A DNA stretch of 64,000 nt. It comes from Sipunculus nudus (Eukaryota; Annelida; Sipuncula; Golfingiida; Sipunculidae). The stretch spans positions 93,164,330-93,228,329 of the forward strand of contig CM049307.1 of the NCBI GenBank assembly GCA_026874595.1, in the 5' to 3' direction. This document shows positions 13,680 to 25,164 of this stretch, one piece after another (the first letter of the stretch is position 1; the number at the start of each line of letters is the position of its first letter). Under the pieces are notes generated by a model. That model saw only the letters and a list, made by a program, of their open reading frames with translations, did no database searches and was not told the DNA's origin. A program made the translations under genes and the position numbers.

Positions 13680-13765
13680 CAGCCCGGACTTGGACTCGAG
13701 TTTCCTGGACTCGAATTTTTACTCGGAATCGGAGGTCAGAACTCGGGATGTCTTGCCGAGTACAT
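13680..13765. repeat. Degenerate GGACTCGA tandem repeat
   Basis: GGACTTGGACTCGAGTTTCC, then GGACTCGAATTTTTACTCGG, then CAGAACTCGGGA form a short decayed array. Overlapping frames across it are not meaningful. Confidence 0.45.
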
Positions 13766-13772
13766 CAGGGGG

Positions 13773-14251
13773 TCAAGGATAAAAAAGCTGGTGCCTTCGA
13801 TGTTCAGTTGGGGGAACCCTCTCATATAACGAAAATATAGACTGCTTAGTGAACTCAATAGCCATGGGAACAGTCTCACGTGTTCCATTCTGTTCGATGT
13901 GTTCCCCTACTGGCTGTCTGAAACAAAGAACCTCGTCACAAGAGAAACAAGTTCTTTTGGGCCAATATAGTGGTGTAATTTGACACCTAGTCCCAAAGTC
14001 GTTTGTTTTAGGAATTTGGTCATCAGAAATTGTATTGTCTGTACAATACACTGTGCTCTCTTTGTGAGACTACCCTCGAACACAAGTGCTGTGACAATGT
14101 CCAACAAGAGAGGACATATAAGCAACAGCCTTTGAGTAAAAAAACCATGTGTAAGCCATAGTAATAATTTTTTTTTGTTCTGAAATTGATTTGGATTCAG
14201 ATTTACTCTGTTTACATATCTCATTTGAAAACATTTCAATACCATTTTCAT
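13773..14251 (-). pseudogene. Broken coding relic, probably transposon-derived
   Basis: Two overlapping minus-strand frames read like one protein broken by a frameshift. The upstream frame (14251 to about 13940) contains TKFLKQTTLGLGVKLHHYIG and PKELVSLV. The downstream frame (from about 13955 down) contains CDEVLCFRQPVGEHIEQNGT and ETVPMAIEF. The pattern LGLGVxLHHxxGxKxLVxLL followed by a DEV and a PxAIxF stretch is, from memory, found in multicopy uncharacterised proteins of invertebrate genomes, so I call it transposon-associated. I cannot name the family. A third frame upstream (to 14300) may hold the preceding part. No splice sites explain the frame change. Confidence 0.45.
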
Positions 14252-14449
14252 TCTCTTCTTTTAAACGAATCTTATAGCTGTCAAATAGAAAAATACACAC
14301 TATGGGACATGCACAACCATCTATTCACATCCCAAAATGTCTTCACTTGGTTCACTTTGTGTATATGGATCAACCGTTTCTTAAGGAAACGCGATATGGA
14401 TTGTATAAGGCCTTCCGTGAAACTTTTTATCTATTGGTAAGTGAATAGA

Positions 14450-17080
14450 CTTCAATAAACCTCTGATTACATCAATTATCCAGGGTGAAGAATATTTATC
14501 TTTGGGTTTATAAATGGTAATTAAAAATATCTCACTTTGGACATATTTTTACAACTGTATGTTTCATTAATGATTTGTATTTATAATTGATTACAAAAAG
14601 AGTTTGTGACAATGTAAAGCCTTGTGTATTTTTTAAATTGTTAATGCAGCTATATTTATTGGTTTTCAAGCATTAACCGAAATGATTTTTTTAAAGTGGT
14701 TAAACCAAGGATGTTGGTAACTTTTCAGTGTTGTATGTAAATCTTAAACATATGTGGAAGAGCTCTGATATAGTTTATTTTGCTTTGTTGCTTTTTATAA
14801 ATTGAACTCTTTGATCACATTAATTTATCAAGTTGAAGAATACTCATAAACAACATTTTATCAGAACCCTAACAGCATATTCGTCATAAGGGTTTTATTA
14901 GTTCTATTGATCATTTCTATATTCATAAATGCAACGCAAAATATTAAGAAACTGTAAATATGCTGGTAGCGAGAAATCAAGCCTGCTACTCGTATCATTG
15001 TTTTCTGTACGTTCATTTACTGCTTTTTTGAATTAAGTAATCAACCTGTTTTCACAACAGTAGCTAAAAATACGGATAAAATGACACCAGGTTTTTCGGT
15101 TTAGATTCGCTGAAAATTACACAGATTTGACTATAATTTCACTTTTCCAATCAATGTTTATAAAAATTGCCCAAGGGTGCCAGCTTGGCACCCGGCAGAT
15201 TAAGAATTATAACTGTCTGGAGAACAAAATAAAATCATAAAAAAATCTTACTACCAAAGAGCAAGCTTAGGATTGATTTCTGGTCTGGCAACCCGACTAC
15301 AGATAATCATGCTGGAAAATATAAAGCGGTTGATTTTAAAAATAAAAATACATTGGTGTCTCCCCGCCAAATCACTTTCTACAACATTAGGAAGAAATTT
15401 TTAAAAGTGGGATATATACAAAAAGAATCCTTATTTTAATCATTTGTTTCGTTTAATCGAGGACCATTAAAACTGCGAGAACCAGATATGACCATTTTAA
15501 TACAAAAGTAATAGATTCAGAATAAAAAAGGCCGACAACATAACACAAGGATCATATATATGTTGTTTTTTTTTTACTGAAGGGGGTAAAGTTTATTGTA
15601 GAATGCTCAGTCAAAAAAATGTTTCATTAAATGCATCTCCAAAAACTATTCAACCATGAACTTGAAGAAATGAACAATTTGATAGGACCAGTTAACACAA
15701 CCAAAGTACTGAAGACAAGCCAACAAGCTTATGGCCATGAAAACTTGACCCGTATACTTTTTCCATCGAATTGATAGTAGCGTAAGAGTCATGAATTTAG
15801 TCATAGCTGATGCCTTTCGTTTCAAACAGTTTACTTGCCGGCAGTTTTTCAATTTAACATACATAATTGTGTTTTACTTGTTCTAAAATAAATATTTGCT
15901 TTAAAACGGAGACAGACGGTGTCAAATATGTCCTGCAGAGCTGGTAACAAATCCATAGTAATTCCTGCACTTAATCAAATTTGCACCCGTTGACCCCTCC
16001 CTGACATAAAAAAGTCAAGGTCATTACATTAAGTGTCTTTTTTTAAAAAGTAAACCAAATAAACTTTATGGAGATAGGTCATTTGTATTTTTAGTCTTAA
16101 GTATCACAAATGTTACAACCAAAATGTTAAACCTACCCCAACTTTGCTCTACACATGATTCCTCCGTGACTTTGAAAAATGTATTAATGTCATCATGTTT
16201 GTTATCATTTAAAAGCAAAATTAATGTACATTTTAGTGGTATGTCTTTCATATTTCTACTCTCAATATTTCAAAAGTTATATACAAAAGAGTTACCCCTA
16301 CCCCCATATGTTTTATCCCGTTGGTGCAATACATTAATTTGAGCGTGGGTATATAAAAAGGGTGATACATACAGAAAGCTACCAACGATGCAATGCTATC
16401 ACATATTTTCAAACTCTAGGGGTGTATACCTTGCCAAATATCACAAAAAGAAATATATCCTTCCGATGGTACAAACCAACTCGTCTGGCTCATGTACTTA
16501 TTTTGTGAGAGTTGTTTTTAGTCAGACTTCTCAAAGCTAGTCTAGAAGGTGTCTTGTAATATCATTGTTTGATATTGACTTCAGAGGCAAAGCACCTTCC
16601 AGCATAATTTTCTCATACTTATGTCTAAGAGACGTGCCCATTTGACATTCTTGCATTGAGCGGCAGGTTTCATAATATTGTAAGACAATAGAGCAGAGGC
16701 GGTCAGGATGTATGACGAAGCCATGGATATCTATGCTGAGTGTACCAGGAGAAAAACCAACTGTTTGACGGTTCAGTGGATTGTCGGTGATCAGCTGAGG
16801 GTGTATCGAAAGCCATAGTCCGAGAACGGCCAGTCTAGCTCTACCGAAGGGCTTGTAAGAAGCTGATAATCATCAACCGTTGTAAAGCCCAAGAACCAAC
16901 CAGGGGACTATACGTTCGCTGATCCTTTTGTAATACCGAACATTGACTCGGGCGGTGTCGTGTTCATGTGCTGATCTCTGAATTATCGAGAGAGTTGGTG
17001 CTTCGTGCCTTACAGACATTGTCAAATAGTGGAGGCTAGTAGACTATCAGTCTGTGCTTTGGTGAGGTGATTTCCTAAGA
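14450..17080. other. No gene seen
   Basis: AT-rich sequence with no recognised exon. A less AT-rich interval at about 16480-17060 includes a short plus-strand open stretch at about 16690-16820 (EAMDIYAECTRRKTNCLTVQ) that matches nothing I recognise. A short inverted repeat (AGAAGGTGTCTTG ... CAAAGCACCTTCC) lies near 16540-16600. Confidence 0.5.
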
Positions 17081-17089
17081 GTGTGTGTT

Positions 17090-17120
<31 letters not shown>

Positions 17121-17141
17121 CAGAGAGAAAGAGAGAGAGAG
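17081..17141. repeat. (GT)n(GA)n compound microsatellite
   Basis: GT repeats pass directly into GA repeats with a few interruptions. Confidence 0.9.
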
Positions 17142-17250
17142 ATTGATCGACCATGAATCATTTTTGTTAATTAATTTTACACCACGAATAGCTTATAATA
17201 ACAATTATATACATATAATATTGTTTCATCCGTGACTTCCCCAAGCCCTG

Positions 17251-17282
<32 letters not shown>

Positions 17283-17306
17283 TATTATTATTATTATTAT
17301 TATTAT
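17251..17306. repeat. (AAT)n(ATT)n palindromic microsatellite
   Basis: About nine AAT units are followed directly by about nine ATT units, so the two halves are reverse complements and could fold into one long hairpin. Confidence 0.9.
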
Positions 17307-17309
17307 ACA

Positions 17310-19349
17310 ATTAAAACGTGAACCAGGCTGAGGGTATCTAGTCAGGCACAGCTATTATTCATTTTACTTGAATGGCAAGAAGCGGAGACAGCAAGAACAT
17401 CTGCATGTTATTATATCCCGTGAAAAATAAATGTATATCTTTTCTCTATATAAGATTTGGTAAACCATTAAATTATTTAAGCAAAAGTATACTTCATGAA
17501 GCTACGTATACCCTGTACTAAGTATACGCAGTGTAAGAGAAACATTAAGGGAAATTTTATATTACTGGTCTTATTTTTTTTCATTTTCATTGCTATTTGG
17601 TTTCGTAACTGACAAGAATGGGAAAAAAACAAAGTTGACTTAGCAAAATAAAGAGGGAGTTTATTTATAATAAATACGTTAATCAATATTGCTTTCCTCC
17701 TGAGTGCCATTTCGAAACACAATACAGTGGACAACATCTTCAATCAGCTTACACTGCGATATATTTCTGGTACGACTGCTTTGAAATGAAATGATGAAAC
17801 AGAGATTATCAGACTTTAGAATTCACTTTGCTATTTAAAAAATAGACAATAATGCTAGTAATGAATAAATGGAAATGACACCAGTTGGTTCTCGTCATAC
17901 CCCATGGTTTTTACTTATGCTGGCTTCGTTATTCCTTATATACTTACAAGGAAAAAATATCTACAGACATATCTTCTTTGTTATACTGCTGTACAGTAAT
18001 TTCGTATGAAGAAAATTAGAAAATGTTAATAAATATACTTGTCACCATGCATATACTGAACACAATAAGCCCATAATTCCGGAAAAAAAATCATATACTT
18101 ACAGAGCATTAAAACAGACAACAGTTCTAAAATACATAATTACTTTGTTCCATAGGGTATTCTTTGGTCATGTAAAGCTGCGTCTAATTGACGTCTTTTT
18201 ATGTTTAAACATCAAAATGCCATTTTTTTAAATTACCTACATCAATCAGTGGTTGCGCAGTATCGTAAGCTTTAACATGCAAAACAATTCCATTGAAACA
18301 TTGGAATCTATATTACGGGAATAAAACACAACTTTTCATATAATGCGGATAATCCTGAGATTTCGATTGAATGTGGATACCTTATAGACGTCTACATAAT
18401 GGGGACAACTCACAACTGTTTATATATATTGAATAACTGGTTTTTATATGAATTAGTTAACTGAATGTATAATATGGATTACTGACAGGCGTAAATGTTA
18501 TAGGGAACATTCTAAAATGAAATAAACATACGACATACTAAGAAACACGTTTATTACTAGTGAAAATCCCTTATCTAATAAACTACATGTCATTCTACAA
18601 TATCTATTCCCTCATCCATCTGCTTCTAATTAGCATAATATGACAACTTATGATAAATACTGCACTTGACTACACTGAACTGCCTCGTTTTTTGTTGCGA
18701 CACACAACTCGGTCGTAAGACATCACGTGTTCTTTGAAGGACTATTTTTATCTAAAATATACACATGAACCACAGGCGTCTTTATAATTGGGATATATCA
18801 CAGGTGATATGTAATAAGAATAACCCACAGTAGTTAAACTATTCTATTTTCTAGTAACCTTGAAGATCAGCGAAGTAAAGATAATTTGCTTTTGATTCAA
18901 ATATTAAATTTGACCTCTAAATTTTACGGTCCTCCATAATTTACTTCATAATAAACTATACCTGATCTTTTTCGTCCTATAATAAGATAGTGGATTTGAT
19001 GAACATGAACAAAAATGATGAAATCTTATCCTAAACCTAAAAAGGAAGTAGAACGTGACAAAGCGTGATTATCAAACTAAAGTGCTTTCCAAAAAGAAAG
19101 AAAACAGGGGACATTTAAATGATTTTAATGATGTCATCAATCACATTTTTCTTCTCGAGTAATAGTGATACGATATCTGAGTATAACTAACACTATCTTT
19201 TAAGCATTTCATAATATAAGTAATTTGTCATTTTTTTTTCTTGTTTTCCAATAAGACCTTGTGTATTTGATATAATATTTCATCTGTATCTGGTTAAATC
19301 TATATTTTAACCTACTCTGAGACTAAATTTATGTAGAAGGCAGTTTATA

Positions 19350-19350
<1 letters not shown>
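17310..19350. other. No gene seen
   Basis: AT-rich sequence. No exon, RNA gene or known repeat was recognised on either strand. Confidence 0.5.

Positions 19351-19352
<2 letters not shown>

Positions 19353-19417
<65 letters not shown>
19353..19417. repeat. (AT)n microsatellite
   Basis: Uninterrupted AT dinucleotide array. Frames reading IYIYIY through this and the other TA arrays are artefacts. Confidence 0.95.
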
Positions 19418-19420
<3 letters not shown>

Positions 19421-19655
19421 CTTTTCGAGGAAAACGGCAGATTATTATTAGTGTAAAAATCGTCTAATATGTGTAAAACATTATAAAATGCATTGTAAAA
19501 TATTATTTATTGCAGTGGAAGTCGTTTAATCTGCCATATATCTCTGTAGTGTAAAAATTATGCATATAAACTTGTGTAACAACAATCATATTTTTAGCAT
19601 GTATCATTCCGACTCAAAATCTCCTGAAATTGACTTGAGTATTTTACTTTGGAGT

Positions 19656-19660
<5 letters not shown>

Positions 19661-19702
<42 letters not shown>
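19661..19702. repeat. (TA)n microsatellite
   Basis: Uninterrupted TA array. Confidence 0.95.
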
Positions 19703-19705
<3 letters not shown>

Positions 19706-19996
19706 TGGGACGATGTTAAGAATGATTTTAACATGTGTCATATCGATACTATACCCATGAAGACAAGTCAACATAGTTCCCTGAATTGAAACCAAAAAAA
19801 AAACAAAAAAAAAAAAACAAATAATATGACATTCAGATTACGCTTTTATCGAGAGGAATAATTAATTCCAAAGATGTTCGATTGAAAAAAATGATAACAT
19901 TTTTAATGATAACATATTGGAAATGGTTTTGGTTTTCAGAATTTCTTGCAAATAAGCGGCATTTTCTGTTAACCGACTTGCAAATAAGTGGCGTCG

Positions 19997-20000
<4 letters not shown>

Positions 20001-20057
<57 letters not shown>
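20001..20057. repeat. (TA)n microsatellite
   Basis: Uninterrupted TA array, 20 bp from the last EGF-like exon of the minus-strand gene. Confidence 0.95.
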
Positions 20058-20061
<4 letters not shown>

Positions 20062-20076
20062 AAGATCGGAATGTAC

Positions 20077-20211
20077 CCTTACAGGAGGGACCCTAATACC
20101 TTTAATGACAGCCTGAGGGACACTCTCCCGTTGCAGAGGGACACCAGTTCGATTTATCTCTACAGTGGCATTCTTCCCAGCGTTTAACACCAAACTTTCC
20201 TTCAGGACAAT
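20077..20211 (-). pseudogene. EGF-like exon with two in-frame stops
   Basis: A 135-bp phase 1-1 exon bounded by TATCAG| and |GTACAT. It reads CPEGKFGVKRWEECHCRDK, then SNWCPSATGECPSGCH, then a stop, RY, a stop and GPSCK. The Cys pattern is that of a MEGF-type EGF-like repeat. It is a close relative of the partial exon at 20991-21087, where the same place reads GCHDRFQGPSC, so the two stops are derived changes. As it stands the exon would end the protein, so either the gene is dead or this exon is skipped. Confidence 0.75.
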
Positions 20212-20547
20212 CTGATAATTTCACAGACAATTTAGAACATTTGTGAAGTGACATTTTTCTCCAAGAGGCTTATTGTTTTGAATATGTATACATATCGCAT
20301 CTATACTGCTGAACAAGCAACAATAGGACGAATGTATTGTCTTTGATGAACAGAGCTACAGGTACAGTACCTCTTTAAACCCAACATACGTTATATCAGT
20401 CGACAATTCCTTCTTGAAAAATGATGCTGTACTCGTTCATGATAATAAGTATTCATCTTTAGCAATAATGTATAAATCTGTCCCACAGTGCGTTTTTCAA
20501 TTAAGGACATGTTTCAGGCTTTATATTAATATTAATAGTGTGTACAC

Positions 20548-20685
20548 CAGTCTGACAGTCCTCTCCTGTCCAACCTAGGGAACAGGCGTGCTGGCACTTG
20601 CCGGTCGTTTTGTCACAGATCTCTACTTGTTCGTAACATCGGCAAGTCGCGTTACAATATAAACCAAAATAACCGTCCTTGCAGT
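20548..20685 (-). CDS. EGF-like exon, intact
   Basis: A 138-bp phase 1-1 exon with acceptor AATCAG| and donor |GTGTAC. It encodes CKDGYFGLYCNATCRCYE, then CDKTTGKCQHACSLGWTG and EDC. This is the C-x-G-x-FG-x-x-C ... CD-x-x-TG-x-C ... GW-x-G-x-x-C pattern of EGF-like repeats in extracellular or receptor proteins (MEGF and class F scavenger-receptor type). No stop or frameshift was seen. It lies between the partial exon at 20991-21087 and the stop-bearing exon at 20077-20211 in a minus-strand gene whose signal exon is at 22623-22681. The function of the whole protein cannot be told from these modules. Confidence 0.75.
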
Positions 20686-20990
20686 CTGATTAACAGTAAA
20701 ACATGATTAACCTGGGTAAATATAATGTATATGACAAATAATGTGTGAAATATAAGAAAAGTAATAATGACTGCCTGCTAGAAAGTTTGCAAATTATTGA
20801 ATATACTTTAATGAATAATGTAATAAATATCTCTTCCATAAGAGAAATCGTGTACAAAATTGAAGGATCTTCAATAACATTATAATGATAATTTAAATGA
20901 TCATTTACCTTAATTTATAGTTAAGAAATGTAAATTACATTCACCAATATATTAAGGTTACATGTATTCATAATACCGGAACGTACTCAC

Positions 20991-21087
20991 CATGACAGGA
21001 GGGACCCTGAAACCTGTCATGACAACCGGAGGGGCACCGTCCCGTTTCAAAGGAACAGCGGTTTGCTATATCTCTACAGTGGCATTC
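20991..21087 (-). pseudogene. EGF-like exon cut off by a TA microsatellite
   Basis: The 3' two thirds of an EGF-like exon remain (ECHCRDIANRC, FETGRCPSGCHDRFQGPSC), ending with a good donor |GTGAGT in phase 1. The 5' part, which in the sister exon 20077-20211 encodes the first Cys and CPEGKFG, has been replaced by a (TA)n array at 21088-21111, together with the acceptor. The exon cannot be spliced in normally. Confidence 0.7.
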
Positions 21088-21111
21088 TTATATATATATA
21101 TATATATATAT
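21088..21111. repeat. (TA)n microsatellite replacing the 5' end of an exon
   Basis: TA array directly abutting the surviving part of the EGF-like exon at 20991-21087. Confidence 0.9.
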
Positions 21112-21652
21112 CACACTCATACCACTTCTACAGAATCAGCAATAGTACGAATGAATTGCCTTTCATGTTCAGAACATACATTAACAGTACTCCTTGAAAC
21201 CCAAAAATATTTTATATTTATCGCACATTTCTCTTCGGCAAATGATGCTGAATCCATTCCAATGAACAAATGCATTTTGCGTCTGAGAGAAGGAAGTGTA
21301 TCTAGAGAATGCTGTGTAATAATTTTGAGTTTATATACGGTAAAGGCCTATATTAAACATTTAATGGTTACAGGTGTACTTTTCACATATAAATGAGGCT
21401 AATAAATATATGAATGGAATCGTTCATTTTAAAAGGAGATGTTTAAAGAAAGACACATACTAAATAAATAAAACAAATAACTGATATCCTGTGGTTTGAT
21501 TGTGTCTATAAGTTTATATTTTGATTGAAAAATCACAGGTTAATCCGTACGTAACCACACACATTAAAAATTTTAATATTATACAAACGTATGCTCATAT
21601 TCCATCAAGTAATATGGAGTTTTATGAATGCATATAAAGCATCGATTTTAAC

Positions 21653-21940
21653 CACATTGTTTAACTTGATCACATCTCCCCCAGTCATGTTCCGGCGGTT
21701 GTCTCTTGTGAAACACCAGAGGTATCCACTCTGACTGGGATCACGGCAGTAGTTGGACGCTTTACGCAGGTCTCGCTCAGGAAAAAGGTCGGCTGAATAA
21801 CCATATCTCTGTGGATACCATGTAATACACGAAGTTTTATCATGTGAACCTTTTACAACTTTATCAGCCAATGAACGCTTCCCTTGATACCACCTCCCTT
21901 TTAGGTCATTAAACCTGCAGGAGGACGCACACCGTGCATG
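21653..21940 (-). pseudogene. Kringle-domain exon with a frameshift
   Basis: After an acceptor TTTTTAG| at 21941, the frame reads CRFNDLKGRWYQGKRS, then SCITWYPQRYGYSADLFP, NYCRDPSQSGYLWCFTR. This is the kringle pattern: the first Cys with G-x-W/Y-x-G, then C-x-x-W, NYCR-x-P and WCF/YT. The expected end, HDWGRCDQVKQC, is present but in a different frame, so about one base is missing near 21694-21714. Kringles bind ligands in extracellular proteins. The neighbours are EGF-like exons on the same strand. The exon's entry phase (0) also fails to match the phase-1 donor of the preceding exon at 22187, so an exon is missing or the locus is decayed. Confidence 0.75.
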
Positions 21941-22186
21941 CTAAAAATAATTTTCGACAAAATATATAAAAGGATCTATAAGATCGGTGATATGTAATAA
22001 AACATTTATTCTCAGATATCAGGATGTACGTGTTGATAAGGGTCTCAAGGACTGATGCCATTTAATCATTTCTGTTACAATGTTTCCAGCAAGCTGCGAC
22101 TGCAAGACTTTATTTGGATCATAATGTCATAATGCATGAGCACAACTTATTTTTGACTATTATTACATAATGGAAAGACGCCATAC

Positions 22187-22312
22187 TAAGCAGACAGCCC
22201 GGTCCCCACTCTTCACCTTCACACACGTCACATTCCCCAGAGACTGGATCACATTGTCCGGGACAGTCACAGTCATATCGACACTGCCAACCAAACCGTC
22301 CTCCTGGGCATT
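22187..22312 (-). CDS. EGF-like exon, intact
   Basis: A 126-bp phase 1-1 exon with acceptor AATGCAG| and donor |GTATGG. It encodes ECPGGRFGWQCRYDCDCPG, then QCDPVSGECDVCEGEEWGPG and C, a Cys-rich MEGF-type EGF-like repeat. Its entry phase fits the signal-peptide exon at 22623-22681, giving ...IQSHECPGG... without a break. This makes it the first module of the mature secreted protein or ectodomain. Confidence 0.8.
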
Positions 22313-22622
22313 CTGCATTCAATAAAAAATATATCCTCACGCTGAAGGATAGCATATCAGGCAATGAAACAAACAGGAAGGAGAAACGGGTTTGCAACTG
22401 CACAATCATATATCGTAATCATCATCAACTGTAACGTGCAGGAACATGTAGGTCGTTTTGACTAACAATAGTGTATTGTGACACGTAGATTTATTGGAAC
22501 ATATTTTTCATCCAATAATTTGTTTAAGTTTTAATGACTTTATTTATATTTCGTTTACATGTATAGTTGATATTGTCTACAACGGGTTGTAAGACACTAA
22601 ATGATGAAAGCTTGTGTCTTAC

Positions 22623-22681
22623 CGTGAGATTGAATAGAGGCTCCCGTAAATTTGATAAACATTAAAGCCACTACCACAAAC
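22623..22681 (-). CDS. Signal-peptide exon of the EGF/kringle gene
   Basis: A 59-bp exon with acceptor CTTTGCAG| and donor |GTAAGA. It encodes FVVVALMFIKFTGASIQSH, a hydrophobic stretch like a signal-peptide core with a small-residue cleavage region (TGAS). One base precedes the first full codon, a G. An upstream exon ending in AT would create the start ATG across the junction, but that exon was not located. It joins in phase 1 to the EGF-like exon at 22187-22312. Confidence 0.6.
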
Positions 22682-22689
22682 CTGCAAAG

Positions 22690-24600
22690 TTATTGATCAG
22701 TATTAACAAAGAACTAGTAAACTGTTGTCAGAATATCACCATAGTACTTGCTCACGATCGGAAACACACTTCCTGATTCAGCACCACAACAACGGTGCTG
22801 AGGGGAGCCGGTAACAATAAGCACATATTTGTAACAAAATAAAATTTGATGCCAGTATTACGCCAAACTATATGCACACGATATGCTGCTATCGGTTTGA
22901 ATGTACACTGTTGATATGCTCGAATAAGACAGGTCGTGTTGTTTAATTTACAATGTCCTTTTGTCGGTGCGACCATTTGCCTGTTAATCTTGAGTGTCAA
23001 TGCAATAGCTTGCAAGGGGTCAAGTGAAACTACAGTCTGAGGCTTACCGCTTACATTTAAAGTATTATTATTGGATTTGGGTTGGCAGGTTTACTCATTT
23101 CCTCACTTTATCAATTATAAAGTTTGCGACTGCGAACCGCGCTCGGTTAGAGGGTGCCTCGGCTAGTCTTCGACGCGTAACGGTGGACCGATTGCCTGTG
23201 ATTCTAACTTTGATTCTAATTAACAGTTCTCATTGGTTCTTACTCAGATACGCTTCATTAGATACAACAAGTAAGCACCTACCTTATCTGAACCCTTCCT
23301 ATCATTACGCCTCCTGAAGCCAAATTAAACTTCACGTTTATAACACAGTTAAGTTGGTAGCATGATCGTTGTGACGTGTTTTGAAAGACTCTCCTTTTTT
23401 TTTTAATAATGAACATCCAAAGCGCGCAACATAAACTTGGTTACCCGGTACGTTACGAATTGGCTTCTGTCTTCTACTGAGGCGTAAAGCGCTTCTGCCA
23501 GTTACGTTCTAACACTTTTTGCAAATTTGATGGTCATGTGTGACTCTTAGAAGTGCTTCATAACCCATGGTAGGTACCTTGAAGTCGATCGTTAGCTTTA
23601 TGTAAACAATTCCGTATTCATCGGGCATATCATAGGGCCACGTAAACCCGATTCTGAGGGTTAGGTCAAACTAATAGCACGTGTTTGCGTTGTGTGCATG
23701 GAGAATAGAGACTTTATTTTTTGTTATTTGCTGGTGCAAAGTGTTGTAAAGTGCCTGTTTTTTTTAAATAGGAATTAAGTTAAAATTTCTATAATTAATA
23801 TATTGTCTTTGGTCTTTGTCATATAAAGTGTTTAAGGATGTCAGGTTAACTTCATGGCCAGATAAGAAATCTAAGCATATCTAGGTGGTAATCACTTTAT
23901 ATAATATATAAATATATGTGTGTGTGTGTTAATATATATTAATGTATCCTGGACCAAAACACAACTATAATTACTATGATCGTTAAGGTTGTTTTGTATC
24001 GGTGTGACCAAGAGACCCTTTGACCTTTTTACAATGTGAGTCACATTGCTAGATTCCATGACTTGAATCGAGCAATATATGTTTTAACTCTTCCTTGGAA
24101 ATTATCGGCTTAGAGTGTCAAAAGTTCTTCGCTTTAGGTGAGATCTAGAATTTTGAGTCACAAGGGCTTTCCCTGTGGGTGACGTCACTGCCGAGTTGAC
24201 AGTGCTCATAGATGTGCAAATAGTTTTTTTTTTCTCTCTCGGAATCGGGTTCAGTTTATGTAAAGCTCTTTTCCTTTTTTTTTCATAGGCAAGTGTCTTA
24301 TATAACAATATAATAAGATTTGGAATATGTTTGCTTCACCTGAACCTGCCACTGCATGAACATATAAGAAGGTGGCCCGCATACCATGTGTGTATACCTG
24401 AGGAGAAACATGTTTACACATGGAACGGCTTCTTATATGGATACAAAAAGCAGCTGAGAGGACTGTAGTGCATCAATCAAGTTGTTGATAAACAAAGTGA
24501 TTCATTCTTCAGGAAGCCATTTTAAGAATTGTTCATTACAAAATTACTCTTACTTCATTAATATATACACAGAGGAAGCCAGAAATAAGATAAATACGTT
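22690..24600. other. Upstream of the EGF/kringle gene; no gene seen
   Basis: The first exon and promoter of the minus-strand gene should lie here but could not be placed. Small TA and TG repeats occur at about 23895-23945. No other coding signal was recognised. Confidence 0.45.
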
Positions 24601-24690
24601 TTCAAAAGGTAGGTGAATGGGCAGCTGTTACACATTCGCTGCCGTCGTGCAGACTATGGGTTGCAGTACACACACACTCAACCACACACG

Positions 24691-24744
<54 letters not shown>

Positions 24745-24745
24745 C
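24691..24745. repeat. (TA)n microsatellite
   Basis: TA array with single CA interruptions, directly before a copy of the ~360-bp dispersed repeat. Confidence 0.95.
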
Positions 24746-24754
24746 AATATATCG

Positions 24755-25123
24755 TTAAATATTGGATCCGATCGTGACACCATAGGGGAATATGTCTCCC
24801 ATGCATTTTTACATTTAATAGGAGAGCGTCTATCAAAATCATTAACAATGAAGACGATTGCACAGCAAGTGCAAAACTCTCTGACAAAACTTTCCTCTTT
24901 AACAGTTGACATTCGCACGTTTTACCAAATAATATATAATAACATCTATCAAGGAAACATTCAAGTTGGAACCGGTGCAGACATTGCTATTTGGCATCTG
25001 AAGTTTTCGTGGTGTATAGTATGTACCAATACATTAGTTTGTGGCACTAAAGGGAGTTGGAATAAATCATGGTTTACCCTCGATATATATGACACACACC
25101 TACACGCACGCACACATACACAG

Positions 25124-25159
<36 letters not shown>
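24755..25159 (+). repeat. Dispersed ~360-bp repeat, copy 1, with (CA)n(TA)n tail
   Basis: Shares CCGATCGTGACACCA, then ATGTCTCCCATGCAT, then a CAAGTTGGAACC...GACATTGCTATTTGGCA stretch with copies at 35095-35480 and 53490-53880. All three are preceded by (TA)n or lie in a TA-rich context, and end in a CACACACCTACACGCAC-type CA array. The family is unknown to me and no open frame is conserved between copies. Confidence 0.7.
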
Positions 25160-25164
25160 TGACA

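Noticed and set aside
13577-13840. Overlapping plus-strand frames of 75-87 codons
   Set aside because: They run through a degenerate GGACTCGA repeat, share no splice logic and match nothing.
16690-16820. Exon with EAMDIYAECTRRKTNCLTVQ
   Set aside because: Short, no splice sites that fit, no recognised domain, and no neighbouring exons.
19882-20187. Open frames reading IYIYIY across TA arrays (also near 24617, 26108, 34651, 53362, 60842, 61984)
   Set aside because: They are translations of (TA)n microsatellites with random flanks.
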